A DNA stretch of 48,109 bases from CAZWVR01 sp964637235 (GCA_964637235.1 CAZWVR010000006.1:1-48109), one strand, 5' to 3'; shown: positions 25,227-34,912, counted from the first letter of the stretch. A program made the numbers and translations. Notes: generated by a model not told the origin, from the sequence alone.

Positions 25227-28115
25227 TTATTTTTTTAGAGCATGATATAAAATTTCTGCCGGATGCATTGCTTTTCTGCCAGTTCCGTGCTCGATATGAT
25301 GGCGACAGCTTGTACCAGGAGCTGCAATAATAGTATCTTTGTTTGCAGAACGCACTTCTGGAAATAATACGAGTTCTCCAATTTTCATAGACAACTCATA
25401 ATGCTCTTTTTCATATCCAAAAGCTCCTGCCATACCACAACAACCAGAACGTATCAATTCAACAGTATAATTCACCGGAAGAGAAAGTATCTTTTTGGTG
25501 TATTCCGATGAAGAAAGTGCTTTCTGGAAACAATGAGTATGAAGTTTTATATGTAAAGGCTCCTGGGTAAACTGTTCTGATTTAATATTTCCGTTGTCTA
25601 TCTCTTTTGCAAGAAACTCCTCCAAAGTATAAGTATTTTGTGCTATACGTTCAGCAGCCTCTTTCATATTTGGATAAGCCAAATCAAGAGCTTCATCTCG
25701 GAAAGTTAATATCGCAGAAGGTTCAATACCAACAAGTGGAGTATCATTGTTTATCAATGTAGAAAGCTTCGCAATATTCCGATTTATTATCTTTGTGGCT
25801 TTTTTTATTAACCCTTTGGAAAGATATGTACGCCCACTGACATCCAACTTAGGAATTTTAACGCTATATCCTAAATGTTCCAAGAGTAAAATCGTTTTTA
25901 TACCTATATCTGTATCATATTGATTTGTAAATTCGTCATTAAAGAGATATATCTGCTTGCCTTGCTTAGGCAAATGCTTAGCAAACCATCTATTTAGACT
26001 TTTTTTCGCTAATAGAGGGAAATTCCTCTGAGGTGCAAAACCTAATTTGTCAAGTATTTTTTTCGCTATTTTCGTTTTTACAGCATAATTTGCAAACTTA
26101 GGGAACAACATCAGAAATTTATTTATATATGGCAGATGGGCAATAATTTTCACTCGTAAAGGAATTCCATTTTCGTCATAATAATGTTGTAAGAACTCAG
26201 CTTTAAATTTTGCCATATCAACATTAGAAGGGCACTCACTTTTACAAGCTTTACAAGAGAGACAGGTATCTAAAATTTGATAAAGTTCCTGTTTTGTGAA
26301 ATCAGAAGGCTTTTTAGCTTCAATTAGGATTTCTCGCAGAAGGTTAGCTCTTGCACGGGTAGAAAAACGCTCGTCAGTAGTAGCTTTATAGGATGGACAC
26401 ATTGTGCCACCTATAATTTGTTTTTTTCTACAATCAGCAGAGCCATTACATTTTAAAACTGCTTTTGTAAAACCTCCTTGTCTATCAAAGGAATAATAAG
26501 TTTTAGGCTGAAATATTGTCATACCTGGCATTAAACGCAAGGAGGTATCCATAGGTGGAGTGTCCACAATTTTACCCGGATTAAAAATATTTATCGGATC
26601 CCAAATTTGTTTAACTTTTTTCAATAAATCATAAACTTCATTCCCCAAGACAACGGGAATAAACTCTCCCCGAAGCCGTCCATCGCCATGCTCGCCACTC
26701 AATGAGCCTCTGTATTTTTTAACTAATAAAGCAACTTCCTCGGCAATTTTTCTAAATTTACTCAAATGTTCCGGATTACGTAAATTCAAGACAGGCCTTA
26801 AATGAAGCTCCCCACTACCAATATGTGCATAATAGACAGACCAAAGATTATATTTACGCAAAATCTTATCAAACTCAGCAATATAGCTCCCTAATTTTTG
26901 TACATCAACAGCAGTATCCTCTATAACACCCACAGGTTTAGCCTCTCCATATAAATTAGGCAATAATCCTAAACCTGCATTACGGAATGCCCAAACTCTA
27001 TCAATATCTTTTCCCCATATAAGCGGGAAATAATAACCATAACCATTAGAACGCATCTGAGCTATCATATCTGCTGCTATTGCCTCTATCTCTTCTCTAC
27101 TATTTGCATTAAATTCGACTATCAACAAAGCTCCCGGATTGCCTTTTACAAAAAATTTATTTGCTTTTTGTTCTTTATTTCGAGATGCCAATTCTATTAT
27201 TGTATTATCTATCAACTCAACCGCAGAAGGTGAATATTTAAGAGCTATTAAATTAGCTTCAAAAGCTTGATGAAGCTCCTTCAAATGAACTGCCACAACT
27301 GCTCTATAACGAGGTGGAAGCTCAACAAGATTAAGCTTCAATTCCGTAAAAAACATCAATGTGCCTTCTGAACCAGCTAAAAGCTTAGAAAAATTAAAAC
27401 TCCCAGTTTTACCAAAAATCTCACTTTCAAGTAATAAATCAAGAGCATAACCAGTATTACGTCTTTTAACTGTTTTATCTGGATAATTATTTTCAATTAT
27501 TTTTTGATGTTTTTCATCAGAAAGCAATTCATACATCTGTCTATAAATACGACCTTCTGTATCCTGACGTTTCATTTTTTCTTTATACTGCTTTTCATTT
27601 AAAGAAGTAAACTTCACAAAAGAACCATCATAGAGGAAACCTGAAATTTCAAGAATATGATCTCGTGTGCTTCCATATTTCAATGAATGTAAACCGGCTG
27701 CATTATTTCCTACCATACCGCCCAAAGTACATCTAGTAGCAGAAGAGGTCTCCGGTCCGAACATTAAACCGTATTTTTCTAAAAGAATATTCAACTCCTT
27801 TAAAACTATCCCCGGCTGCACCCTTACCCAACGCTCTTTTGTATTGATTTCCAATATCTTATCCATATATTTAGAAACATCTACCACAATACCTTTACCC
27901 ACTGTTTGCCCTGCCAAAGATGTCCCTGCTCCTCTCGGTATTAAAGATAAGCCTTTATGGCGAGCATATTCTATAAGAACTTTAACATCATCTTCATTTT
28001 TAGGAATAGCAACTGCAATGGGAAGCTCTTTATATTCTGACGCATCTGTGGAATATATACTTCTGACTGCATGATCTGTATAAAATTCCCCTTTAAAATT
28101 CTCTATGATTTCCAC
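25227..28115 (-). CDS. FAD-binding and Fe-S D-2-hydroxyacid dehydrogenase (GlcD/GlpC-type fusion)
   Basis: The 962 residues combine three parts. An FAD-binding type 4 domain (about 30-250) contains PRGAGTSLAGQTVGKG and GGMVGNNAAG, and is followed by the FAD-linked oxidase C-terminal domain (to about 530, ending FNPGKIVD). A ferredoxin-like part has CNGSADCR...GTMCPSY and CLSCKACKSECP. A CCG cysteine-rich domain contains HTHCFQK and SGCCGMAGAFGYE. Such fusions oxidise D-lactate, glycolate or D-2-hydroxyglutarate at the membrane and pass electrons to quinone; the substrate here cannot be read from sequence. No ATG precedes the conserved N-terminus, so GTG at 28115 is the likely start. It is followed directly by aroQ. 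Confidence 0.88.
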   Translation of the reverse strand: MEIIENFKGEFYTDHAVRSIYSTDASEYKELPIAVAIPKNEDDVKVLIEYARHKGLSLIPRGAGTSLAGQTVGKGIVVDVSKYMDKILEINTKERWVRVQPGIVLKELNILLEKYGLMFGPETSSATRCTLGGMVGNNAAGLHSLKYGSTRDHILEISGFLYDGSFVKFTSLNEKQYKEKMKRQDTEGRIYRQMYELLSDEKHQKIIENNYPDKTVKRRNTGYALDLLLESEIFGKTGSFNFSKLLAGSEGTLMFFTELKLNLVELPPRYRAVVAVHLKELHQAFEANLIALKYSPSAVELIDNTIIELASRNKEQKANKFFVKGNPGALLIVEFNANSREEIEAIAADMIAQMRSNGYGYYFPLIWGKDIDRVWAFRNAGLGLLPNLYGEAKPVGVIEDTAVDVQKLGSYIAEFDKILRKYNLWSVYYAHIGSGELHLRPVLNLRNPEHLSKFRKIAEEVALLVKKYRGSLSGEHGDGRLRGEFIPVVLGNEVYDLLKKVKQIWDPINIFNPGKIVDTPPMDTSLRLMPGMTIFQPKTYYSFDRQGGFTKAVLKCNGSADCRKKQIIGGTMCPSYKATTDERFSTRARANLLREILIEAKKPSDFTKQELYQILDTCLSCKACKSECPSNVDMAKFKAEFLQHYYDENGIPLRVKIIAHLPYINKFLMLFPKFANYAVKTKIAKKILDKLGFAPQRNFPLLAKKSLNRWFAKHLPKQGKQIYLFNDEFTNQYDTDIGIKTILLLEHLGYSVKIPKLDVSGRTYLSKGLIKKATKIINRNIAKLSTLINNDTPLVGIEPSAILTFRDEALDLAYPNMKEAAERIAQNTYTLEEFLAKEIDNGNIKSEQFTQEPLHIKLHTHCFQKALSSSEYTKKILSLPVNYTVELIRSGCCGMAGAFGYEKEHYELSMKIGELVLFPEVRSANKDTIIAAPGTSCRHHIEHGTGRKAMHPAEILYHALKK

Positions 28116-28290
28116 TTTTTTGGCACAAAGATTATTGTTTAATTTTAAAAAAACAATTTTTTAGACCTATATCAATTAAACATTCAGCTTTTAATAACTT
28201 ATTTTTCTATCACAAATACAATCAATAACAAGTGCAATTATGCAAAAAACAAAATTTATTATACATTTGGCTGAATTTAAATCAATCACC

Positions 28291-29628
28291 ATGAAAAAAA
28301 TAGGAATTTATATATGGCTTATATCGGTATTAACTATACTTTTCTCAGCTTGTCAAAAGCAAAAAGAGCAGCAGCCAAAAATTAAATACGTATTTTTATT
28401 TATTGGAGACGGTATGGGCTTAAATCAAGCCTATATTTCAGATGTTTACTTAAAACAACAAGGATACTCAGGCATTAGCTTCTTAAATTTTAATCACATA
28501 GCATTAACAACAACAAATTGTGCAGACACAAATAAAATAACAGACTCAGGGGCAGGAGGCACTGCTATCTCTACTGGAAGGAAAACTCAGTTTCATGCAA
28601 TCGGAATGAACCGCAAAACAGGAGAAAAATATCCAACAATAGCTGAAATAGCCAAAAAAAATGGATGGAAAGTGGGAATTATCACTTCCGTAGGATTAAA
28701 TCATGCAACACCTGCATGCTTTTATGCTCATGTCCCTTGGAGAAATATGTACAACGAAATATCCCATCAAATGTGGCGTAGCCATTTTGACTTCTTCGGA
28801 GGAGGTGGCATAATCACACAAGGAAATCGAGATTCAATGCTCCAAATAGTATGGGATAGCCTACGCGCTAATGGATATAATATAGTACTGAACAAAGAAA
28901 ACTTCAGTAAAGCCATTAGCTCCTCAAAACGAATTTTTATGACAGACACCCAATCATTAGACGTAGATAATATATACTACCAAATTGATAGTCTAAGCCG
29001 CGTCTCATTAGCTGATTTTACAGATGCAGCAATAAAATTTCTTAACAATGATAAAGGATTTTTCATTATGGTAGAAGGCGGAAAAATTGACTGGGCTTCT
29101 CATGCTAATGATATAACCGCAATGATATACGAAACCCTGGATTTTGATAAAGCAATACATAGAGCTCTGGAATTTTATAACAAACATCCAAAAGAAACTA
29201 TTATCATCGTTACAGCAGACCACGAAACAGGTGGGCTAAGCTATGGATACAATCTTACAAAATACAATACCTATTTTGACAAACTTAACAAAATTCATCG
29301 CTCAAAATATTTTCTTACTAATCTACTTAGCAAAACAGGCGCAGAAACATACGCCTTTGCTCCAATAATAAAAAAGTATGTGCAAGTGGACTATAGTATT
29401 AGTGTTAGCCCGAAAACAACTCCTAAGGAATTTGTAGATAGATATATAGATTCAGTACAACATTCCGCAGGCATAAGCTGGACTACTCACGCTCATACAG
29501 GCACAATGATACCTACTTATGCAATAGGTCCCGGAACAGAGGTATATAATGGCGTTATTGATAATACATTTACATTTGGATTCCTACTTAAAAGTATGAA
29601 ATTAAAACAGGAAAATACAAAAAATTGA
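28291..29628 (+). CDS. Alkaline phosphatase, lipoprotein
   Basis: The ATG at 28291 gives 445 residues with a lipoprotein signal (MKKIGIYIW... LFSAC lipobox). An ATG at 28240 is in frame but would place 17 residues before that signal. PhoA-family motifs are FIGDGMGLNQ (metal-binding Asp), TDSGAGGTAISTG with the nucleophile Ser86, EGGKIDWASHAND and ADHETGGLS. The mature enzyme would sit on the outer leaf of the inner membrane or on the outer membrane and release phosphate from organic esters. No Pho-box-like site was identified. The downstream isocitrate dehydrogenase-like gene is convergent. Confidence 0.9.
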   Translation: MKKIGIYIWLISVLTILFSACQKQKEQQPKIKYVFLFIGDGMGLNQAYISDVYLKQQGYSGISFLNFNHIALTTTNCADTNKITDSGAGGTAISTGRKTQFHAIGMNRKTGEKYPTIAEIAKKNGWKVGIITSVGLNHATPACFYAHVPWRNMYNEISHQMWRSHFDFFGGGGIITQGNRDSMLQIVWDSLRANGYNIVLNKENFSKAISSSKRIFMTDTQSLDVDNIYYQIDSLSRVSLADFTDAAIKFLNNDKGFFIMVEGGKIDWASHANDITAMIYETLDFDKAIHRALEFYNKHPKETIIIVTADHETGGLSYGYNLTKYNTYFDKLNKIHRSKYFLTNLLSKTGAETYAFAPIIKKYVQVDYSISVSPKTTPKEFVDRYIDSVQHSAGISWTTHAHTGTMIPTYAIGPGTEVYNGVIDNTFTFGFLLKSMKLKQENTKN

Positions 29629-29982
29629 TAAAAAGACAGGTTAAAAAATCAAAAAAAATAATACAGTTATAATAAACTGATTTTTAATCTTTTACTTACC
29701 TGACTACTCGCCTTGATAAAAAGGTTAAGAAATTGAAATTTTGATAAAAGCGCAAAGGGCTCAGAGGTTCACAAAGAGTTGATTTATAACTTTTTATTAA
29801 CTGTAAAGAAGTTTCATCCTGAGGCAAAACAAAATCGCCTCGGGGTCCACGCAGCATAGGGGCTGTCCAAAAGGTCAAATAAAAATTACCACTGCTATAA
29901 TATTTTGATACTCAGGTTTTTACCCGCTAAAAAAACTTTAATAACAAACAGCGAAAGATTTTTAGACAGCCCCATTTCAAGC
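29629..29982. other. Convergent intergenic region with MITE-like element
   Basis: The gap between the alkaline phosphatase and isocitrate dehydrogenase-like genes contains the 115-base MITE-like element at 29859-29973. Just before it, gaggc (29821-29825) and gcctc (29837-29841) form a short hairpin with GC-rich flanks. The part from 29630 to 29815 shows no gene or RNA that I can identify. Confidence 0.6.
29859..29973. mobile_element. MITE-like element with 14-bp terminal inverted repeats (115 bp)
   Basis: The left end is ggggctgtccaaaa. The right end read backwards is ggggctgtctaaaa, giving 13 of 14 matches. There is no coding sequence inside. The complementary strand shares order and short blocks with 32976-33060 (after the common end: ctttcg/ttttcg, tttgt, gtaattttt/ttaattttt). 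No convincing target-site duplication is visible. It lies 10 bases beyond the isocitrate dehydrogenase-like stop and could also terminate transcription. Confidence 0.7.
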
Positions 29983-31182
29983 TTATTTCAACTTTTCAAT
30001 TATAGCATCAGTCATTTGATAAGTTGAAGCAGCACCTTGATTGAGCACTTCAGGGCTACCGTGCAATTTTAACATATCATAGGTTCGTACCTTACCTTCT
30101 TTAATTACCTGTGCAATAGCATCTCTTATACGTTTAGCTTTCTGATTTTCACCTATATACTCTAACATCATAACAGCAGCCTCTATCATAGCAATAGGAT
30201 TGACTATTGGGGTTTCGTATTCTGCATATTTTGGAGCAGAGCCATGAGTAGGTTCAAAAACAGCAACGCCAGTCTCTTTGTTATATTGAGCACTAGCGGC
30301 AAAACCAAGTCCACCAACTAAACCGGCAAATGCATCGGAAACAATATCGCCAAACATATTACCAGCAACAATAACTCCGTAATCCTCAGGATTTTTAGTA
30401 AGCCACATCATTTGAGCATCAATATTAGTATTCCATAATTCTATTTCAGGATATTCATTTTGCTGGATTTCCTTTGCCATCTTATACATCATACCGGAGG
30501 TCTCTCTAATAACATTGGGTTTTTCTGTCAATGTCACGGATTTGTATCCATATTTTTTGGCATGTTCAAATGCTGCACGAAGTATTCTTTCAGTAGCACC
30601 TCTACTAAAAATACGAGTAGAAATTGATATCTCCTCTTTGGGAATATCCCCAAAGTTCTTTACAAATTTAGGATGCGTCATAAAAGCTTCATACACATTT
30701 TCAGGAGGATTTGTCCATTCTACGCCACTGTACAGACCCTCTGTATTTTGCCTAAATATTACTACATCTACTTTTGGTTCCTCTATTTCTCCATTTTTGC
30801 CTCTTCTGATGAAGTTCAATGGATTACCTTCGTATGTATGACACGGGCGCATACTTATCTCCAACTTAAAATGCTGCCGTAATCCTACAATAGGACTGGA
30901 ATAGGTTAATCCCTTACCCTGTAATTCCGGATTAAGCTCCTTAGCTGCTTCATCTTTTGGCTTAGAAGTAATTGCACCAAAAAGTGCTATTTTATGCTCC
31001 TCCAATAATTTAATAGTTCGTTCAGGTAGTGGATTTCCTTCTTTTTTCCAAAATTCCCAACCGATATCTCCGTATATATATTCAGCTTGAAAACCTACGG
31101 CATCTAATACCCTAATTGCTTCTTTTAAAACAATTTTACCGATACCATCACCCGGAAGGGCAACGATTTTTCTTTTCTCCAT
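29983..31182 (-). CDS. Isocitrate/isopropylmalate dehydrogenase family enzyme, NADP-type (likely isocitrate dehydrogenase)
   Basis: From the ATG at 31182 the protein has 399 residues and one complete beta-decarboxylating dehydrogenase domain. PGDGIGKIV opens it. LRQHFKLEISMRP supplies the substrate-binding arginines, RQNTEGLYSG follows, and NIDAQMMW, GNMFGDIVSDAFAG carry the metal-binding aspartates. The cofactor loop reads THGSAPKYA; Lys-Tyr here is the NADP-preferring pair of E. coli isocitrate dehydrogenase, where isopropylmalate dehydrogenases have Asp-Ile. Isocitrate is therefore the favoured substrate, but SPIVGLRQHF differs enough from both families that tartrate or other malate-like substrates remain possible. 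A TTG two codons upstream is less likely as start. Confidence 0.82.
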   Translation of the reverse strand: MEKRKIVALPGDGIGKIVLKEAIRVLDAVGFQAEYIYGDIGWEFWKKEGNPLPERTIKLLEEHKIALFGAITSKPKDEAAKELNPELQGKGLTYSSPIVGLRQHFKLEISMRPCHTYEGNPLNFIRRGKNGEIEEPKVDVVIFRQNTEGLYSGVEWTNPPENVYEAFMTHPKFVKNFGDIPKEEISISTRIFSRGATERILRAAFEHAKKYGYKSVTLTEKPNVIRETSGMMYKMAKEIQQNEYPEIELWNTNIDAQMMWLTKNPEDYGVIVAGNMFGDIVSDAFAGLVGGLGFAASAQYNKETGVAVFEPTHGSAPKYAEYETPIVNPIAMIEAAVMMLEYIGENQKAKRIRDAIAQVIKEGKVRTYDMLKLHGSPEVLNQGAASTYQMTDAIIEKLK

Positions 31183-31299
31183 AGTCAAAAATTTAAGATT
31201 TAACTTTTCAAAATTAAAGGTAATTGTTTAAAAGTCAAAATTAACATAAATATAAGCAAAAAAATATCGACTCATTGATATAGAAAGAGTAAACGATAA

Positions 31300-31470
31300 A
31301 AGTTGCGAGAGGGATTGGAGCGATATGAGGCGAAGCCAATGCCTTAGAAATGCTTGGCGGCGGAGGCTGAGCAGAGGAGCGAAGCCCCACGCACGCCAAA
31401 GCATTTATTGGCATTGGCAAGCCGAATACAAGCGGAAAGCCCGACCCGAGCAAAGCGAGGGGCTCGCCCT
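31300..31470 (+). repeat. GC-rich imperfect palindromic element
   Basis: An outer 9-bp perfect stem, gccaatgcc (31335-31343) with ggcattggc (31410-31418), encloses an inner stem, aaatgcttggcg (31348-31359) with cgccaaagcattt (31394-31406, one bulge). The apex can pair ggct (31365-31368) with agcc (31383-31386). A separate hairpin, cgagc (31447-31451) with gctcg (31462-31466), follows. The flanks gagggattggag and agcggaaagcccg recall, from memory only, intergenic palindromic elements widespread in Bacteroidota. The base composition differs sharply from the AT-rich surroundings. Whether it is a repeat, an RNA or both is open. Confidence 0.6.
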
Positions 31471-31509
31471 AAATCTCATATAAAAAATACATCCAAACAA
31501 AAAAAATTA

Positions 31510-31517
31510 TATATTTG
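31510..31517 (+). promoter_or_regulatory. Possible -7 element for the FN3 protein gene
   Basis: TATATTTG matches TAnnTTTG and lies 11 bases before the ATG at 31529, implying a very short leader. No TTTG -33 box is seen about 20 bases upstream. Confidence 0.35.
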
Positions 31518-31528
31518 AAAAAAAAACT

Positions 31529-32941
31529 ATGAAAAAATTTTTTCTACTACTTGGAATATTGCTAAGCTTCTTAATACGTGTCAGCGCACAACAAATTGAC
31601 AATTCTGACTTTGAAATATGGAATGACCAAACTCACCCACGCACGTGGAATTGTTCTATAAACATCGGCTTTGACATACCTACGGGAGAAAGGACTACTG
31701 ATGCATACCAAGGCTCTTACGCCATACTTCTGCAAACCCAAGCTTATTTCTCCTATACAATCCCCGGGATGGTGCAACTTGGAGAATTAATTATTCAAAG
31801 CGACACAGCATATATGCAAGGAGGCTATCCATTAAACGCTCATCCATCCGGATTAAGCTTTTATGCTAAATATCTGCCCAAGCATCAAGATACTGCATTT
31901 GTTATAGCATATCTGACAAGATACAACACTGATGCACATAAAAGAGATACAATTGCCGCAACCGGATATATTATAACTGACACAGTTGCTACATATACGG
32001 AATTTCTACTTCCATTTTTATATAAAAATCAAAATGACACTGCCGATACAATAAATATTATATTTCTCTCGTCAAATCCGAGAGACCCAAAAGTCGGAAC
32101 TAAATTATACATTGATAATGTGCAATTGCTTTATGGCTTTGTAGCCTATCCAACAATAGCTTTATCTGCCCAAAATATTACAGACACCAGCTTCATAGCA
32201 CGATGGCTGCCATCAATATACTCCTCTCATTATGAATTAGATGTAGCTACTGATAAAAATTTTATACACATTTTACCAGAATATAATTCCCTGCCAGTAG
32301 ATGACACTAATATGCAATATGTATCCATACCATCTTATAAGCCTGATGAGCTCTATTATCGCGTAAGAGTAAAATATGGAGATACCGCAATAAGCCCTAA
32401 TTCAAATACTATTGAAGTTATTCCACCTTATCCGATACTTTGCCTACCAGCAACGGATATTGTAGAAGGAGAGCATTTTACAGCACTATGGCGAAATAGA
32501 AAGCACGCTCAGACATATTTCCTCGATGTAGCCTCCGATAGCTCATTTACACATTTCCTATCCGGTTATGAAAATCTTAATGTAGGCAAAGATACTTCTT
32601 ACACAGTAAATAATCTCGGATTAGACACTTTTTACTATTACAGAGTAAGAGCTCTATATTCTACGGGTTTAAGCGATAATTCTAATGTTATAAAAGTAAG
32701 ACTAATTGCTAAAATTTTATCACAAACTAAAATGCCTAAAATAATAACCCAGAACAATACACTGATAATAAAAGAATTAGATCCTCTAACGCAAATTAAC
32801 ATCTACGACTTAAACGGCAAAAAAATATACAATAAGAAAGCCCAAAGCACACAAATAGAATTTTATATCCCGCAGCAAGGAGTCTATTTAATAGAGTTCA
32901 ATAAAGGCAAAAAAAGATATACAGTAAAAATTAAAATTTAG
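31529..32941 (+). CDS. Secreted FN3-repeat protein with T9SS type A sorting domain
   Basis: The 470 residues begin with a signal peptide (about 1-20, ending RVSAQ). Residues about 22-205 resemble the Bacteroidota PCMD-like N-terminal fold (NSDFEIWND, then a jelly-roll-like series of strands ending KLYIDNVQLLYG). Two fibronectin type III domains follow (about 208-300 and 303-395), each with the TSFIARW/HFTALWR and YYRVRVKY/YYRVRALY strands. The last about 75 residues, with INIYDLNGKKIYNK and GVYLIEF, are a T9SS type A sorting domain. It is therefore a surface or released protein, probably carbohydrate- or protein-binding. No enzymatic motif is visible. A MITE-like element lies 35 bases beyond the stop. 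Confidence 0.8.
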   Translation: MKKFFLLLGILLSFLIRVSAQQIDNSDFEIWNDQTHPRTWNCSINIGFDIPTGERTTDAYQGSYAILLQTQAYFSYTIPGMVQLGELIIQSDTAYMQGGYPLNAHPSGLSFYAKYLPKHQDTAFVIAYLTRYNTDAHKRDTIAATGYIITDTVATYTEFLLPFLYKNQNDTADTINIIFLSSNPRDPKVGTKLYIDNVQLLYGFVAYPTIALSAQNITDTSFIARWLPSIYSSHYELDVATDKNFIHILPEYNSLPVDDTNMQYVSIPSYKPDELYYRVRVKYGDTAISPNSNTIEVIPPYPILCLPATDIVEGEHFTALWRNRKHAQTYFLDVASDSSFTHFLSGYENLNVGKDTSYTVNNLGLDTFYYYRVRALYSTGLSDNSNVIKVRLIAKILSQTKMPKIITQNNTLIIKELDPLTQINIYDLNGKKIYNKKAQSTQIEFYIPQQGVYLIEFNKGKKRYTVKIKI

Positions 32942-32975
32942 CAATCCAGACTCAATAAAAGCAAACGCAAAAAAT

Positions 32976-33060
32976 GGGGCTGTCCCAAAAATTAACAATG
33001 GTAAAATTTATTTCAAAATTAGTTTTCAGTGTAAATACAAACGAAAATTTAGACAGCCCC
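32976..33060. mobile_element. MITE-like element with terminal inverted repeats (85 bp)
   Basis: ggggctgtc and gacagcccc form 9-bp perfect ends, with looser AT pairing inside. It is a shorter relative of 29859-29973 and lies between convergent genes (FN3 protein and thioredoxin-like protein). No target duplication is evident. The rest of the gap to 33181 shows nothing. Confidence 0.68.
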
Positions 33061-33181
33061 TTCAAAAACTCTGAAAATGAATAAAATATCTAAAATGTAA
33101 GTAAATATTTTTTTAACAAAAGCAAATATCAATTCAAAAAGCCACTATGAGCAAATCTTAAAAGAAAAACTAAAAAACATC

Positions 33182-34735
33182 TCATTTCTGCTTATTCTTT
33201 TCTTTTTCTAAATCAAAAATAATTTCTTTTGCCTGCTCATAGCCAATACGTTTGGCAATAATTTTCTTATTTTCATCAAGCAAGTAAAGAACAGGTGTAC
33301 TGGATATATCATAATAGAACCGCACATTAGCAAAAGGATTCCAAGTATTATACCACTTATAAAAATGGTGCTTTTCGATAAAATCAAACCATTTGCCAAT
33401 ATCTTTTGTAAAAGCACGCCAATTATCGGTATTTTTCTCCAAATAAATTGTTATTACAGTCACACCTTTATCTTTCAAATCTTTAAGATACATTTTATAA
33501 AACAAAGGCGTTTCGTGTATGCAATGACTACAAGAAGGAGACATAAACCACAATATTGTGTATTTACTTTTTATGGTATCCAAAACTATCTGATCGGGCA
33601 TATTAGCCATAAATTCAGCAATTAGATTAGAGAGGTCAGGTATTTTTTGCTCAAAGGTTCTTGTGGTATCTTTTTCGATTTGAAGTCCTTTTTCTCTAAG
33701 TTCCTCCAAAGGAGCACGTAAAAGCTCTATTTTGGAAGAATCATTAGGCAATAGATTTAATACTAAATTCGGGGCTTTATTTCCTATTAAGCAGTTCTTT
33801 TTGCGTGCTATTTTAGTTTTCAATCTGCTAATAAAATCCTTATCACTCCAATAAGCATCTCTGATATATATTTCTGCTAAATGAACATAGACATTTTCTG
33901 CTATCATTAACTGACTTTTAGCATATTTGTTAAATAGATGTATCAAAAGGGATTTGTAAGCCTCTGGATCTGGTTTAGCTTTGGCTAACATCTTATCAAT
34001 TTCTGCATTAAGAGTATCCGGATCTTGTATCAAAACCTTATCCAAAAACCTATCTATGCGAGTAAAATAAAATGGAGTGTATAGCAAATCTATAAAATTG
34101 AAATTGTCAAAATAATGATTACGATAATAATAATACTGAGCTTTTTTATCCGTGATATTCTTTGGAATACTAATTTCATGGGTAGCTTTTATAAATTCCG
34201 TAATATACAAATTAGGATACTGAGTAATAGTTTTTTTATAATAAGCTTCGAATTCATCAATAAGTTTACTGATTTTCTGCTCAATCTGTTTTCTTTTTTT
34301 CTCATCTTTGGTCTGCTGCAACTGCTTTCTTAATTCCGAAATTTTCTTATTATGAGAAAAAAGCATATCCTGATATTTCAAGAATATATCATTTTCCAGA
34401 GAATTTAAAATTTTAAGATTTTTGATTAAATCCGTTGTATCAGTTTTTATAAAAAAATTCTGGTCATTACCAACAATAAAATCAAAATATTTAGTATTGG
34501 GCAAATAAATAAAATACAATCCTTTTCTCAGAAGGGAATCGCCTTTAAATACTCCATAACCCTTAGCATCTGTTTTTACAGTATCATCCGGAATTAAATT
34601 CTCACCTTTATGATGACCCAAGATAATTTGTTGATTTTTAAGCCCTTTTATTTGTACCTCTATCTTATATCCTTGGGCAAATAATAAAGGGAAGCTCAAC
34701 AGTAATAGACCTAAAAATAAAATTGTCCGTTTCAT
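33182..34735 (-). CDS. Exported DUF4369/thioredoxin-like protein
   Basis: From the ATG at 34735 the protein has 517 residues; a TTG eight codons upstream is unlikely because it would precede the signal peptide (MKRTILFLGLLLLSFPLLFAQ). Residues about 20-110 form a DUF4369-type beta domain (GYKIEVQIKGLKNQQIILG). A helical linker rich in Lys and Gln spans 110-350. The C-terminal thioredoxin-like domain (about 370-510) has the redox pair Cys402-Ser-His-Cys405 and the cis-Pro segment SSTPVLYLLD. The architecture is common among periplasmic thiol-disulfide proteins of Bacteroidota. Substrates are unknown. It is convergent with the FN3 gene. Confidence 0.85.
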   Translation of the reverse strand: MKRTILFLGLLLLSFPLLFAQGYKIEVQIKGLKNQQIILGHHKGENLIPDDTVKTDAKGYGVFKGDSLLRKGLYFIYLPNTKYFDFIVGNDQNFFIKTDTTDLIKNLKILNSLENDIFLKYQDMLFSHNKKISELRKQLQQTKDEKKRKQIEQKISKLIDEFEAYYKKTITQYPNLYITEFIKATHEISIPKNITDKKAQYYYYRNHYFDNFNFIDLLYTPFYFTRIDRFLDKVLIQDPDTLNAEIDKMLAKAKPDPEAYKSLLIHLFNKYAKSQLMIAENVYVHLAEIYIRDAYWSDKDFISRLKTKIARKKNCLIGNKAPNLVLNLLPNDSSKIELLRAPLEELREKGLQIEKDTTRTFEQKIPDLSNLIAEFMANMPDQIVLDTIKSKYTILWFMSPSCSHCIHETPLFYKMYLKDLKDKGVTVITIYLEKNTDNWRAFTKDIGKWFDFIEKHHFYKWYNTWNPFANVRFYYDISSTPVLYLLDENKKIIAKRIGYEQAKEIIFDLEKEKNKQK

Positions 34736-34870
34736 AGCTAATTTTTTTATACAACGCAAAATAACAACAAAAGTTTTTAACTTGTAAAATTTTATATTCC
34801 ATTTACTAAAAGAGAGCTTAGTCGAAAGAGACTGGCAGGACTAAAAGATTATCAGTATTTAGTTCAAAAG

Positions 34871-34902
34871 TTTGTAGATAAATAAAAAAAAACTTAGTTT
34901 TG
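34871..34902 (+). promoter_or_regulatory. Bacteroidota-type promoter for the NifX-like gene
   Basis: TTTG at 34871-34874 and TAGTTTTG at 34895-34902, separated by 20 bases, match the -33/-7 consensus. The start site would fall about 4 bases before the ATG at 34913, so the transcript would be nearly leaderless. Confidence 0.5.
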
Positions 34903-34912
34903 TCTCAAAAAA

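Larger units (their letters stand above)
31189..31528. other. Divergent intergenic region with a GC-rich structured element
   Basis: The gap separates the start of the isocitrate dehydrogenase-like gene from the start of the FN3 protein gene. It contains the GC-rich palindromic element at 31300-31470 and, near the plus-strand start, TATATTTG at 31510-31517. The remainder is AT-rich and featureless. Confidence 0.65.

Noticed and set aside
29696..29878. Short minus-strand open frame of 60 codons overlapping the MITE-like element
   Set aside because: It spans a palindrome and the element end, has no recognisable protein features and no promoter; probably non-coding.
31241..31453. 70-codon minus-strand frame through the GC-rich palindrome
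   Set aside because: The translation is low complexity and is dictated by the palindrome; no start context or homology that I recognise.
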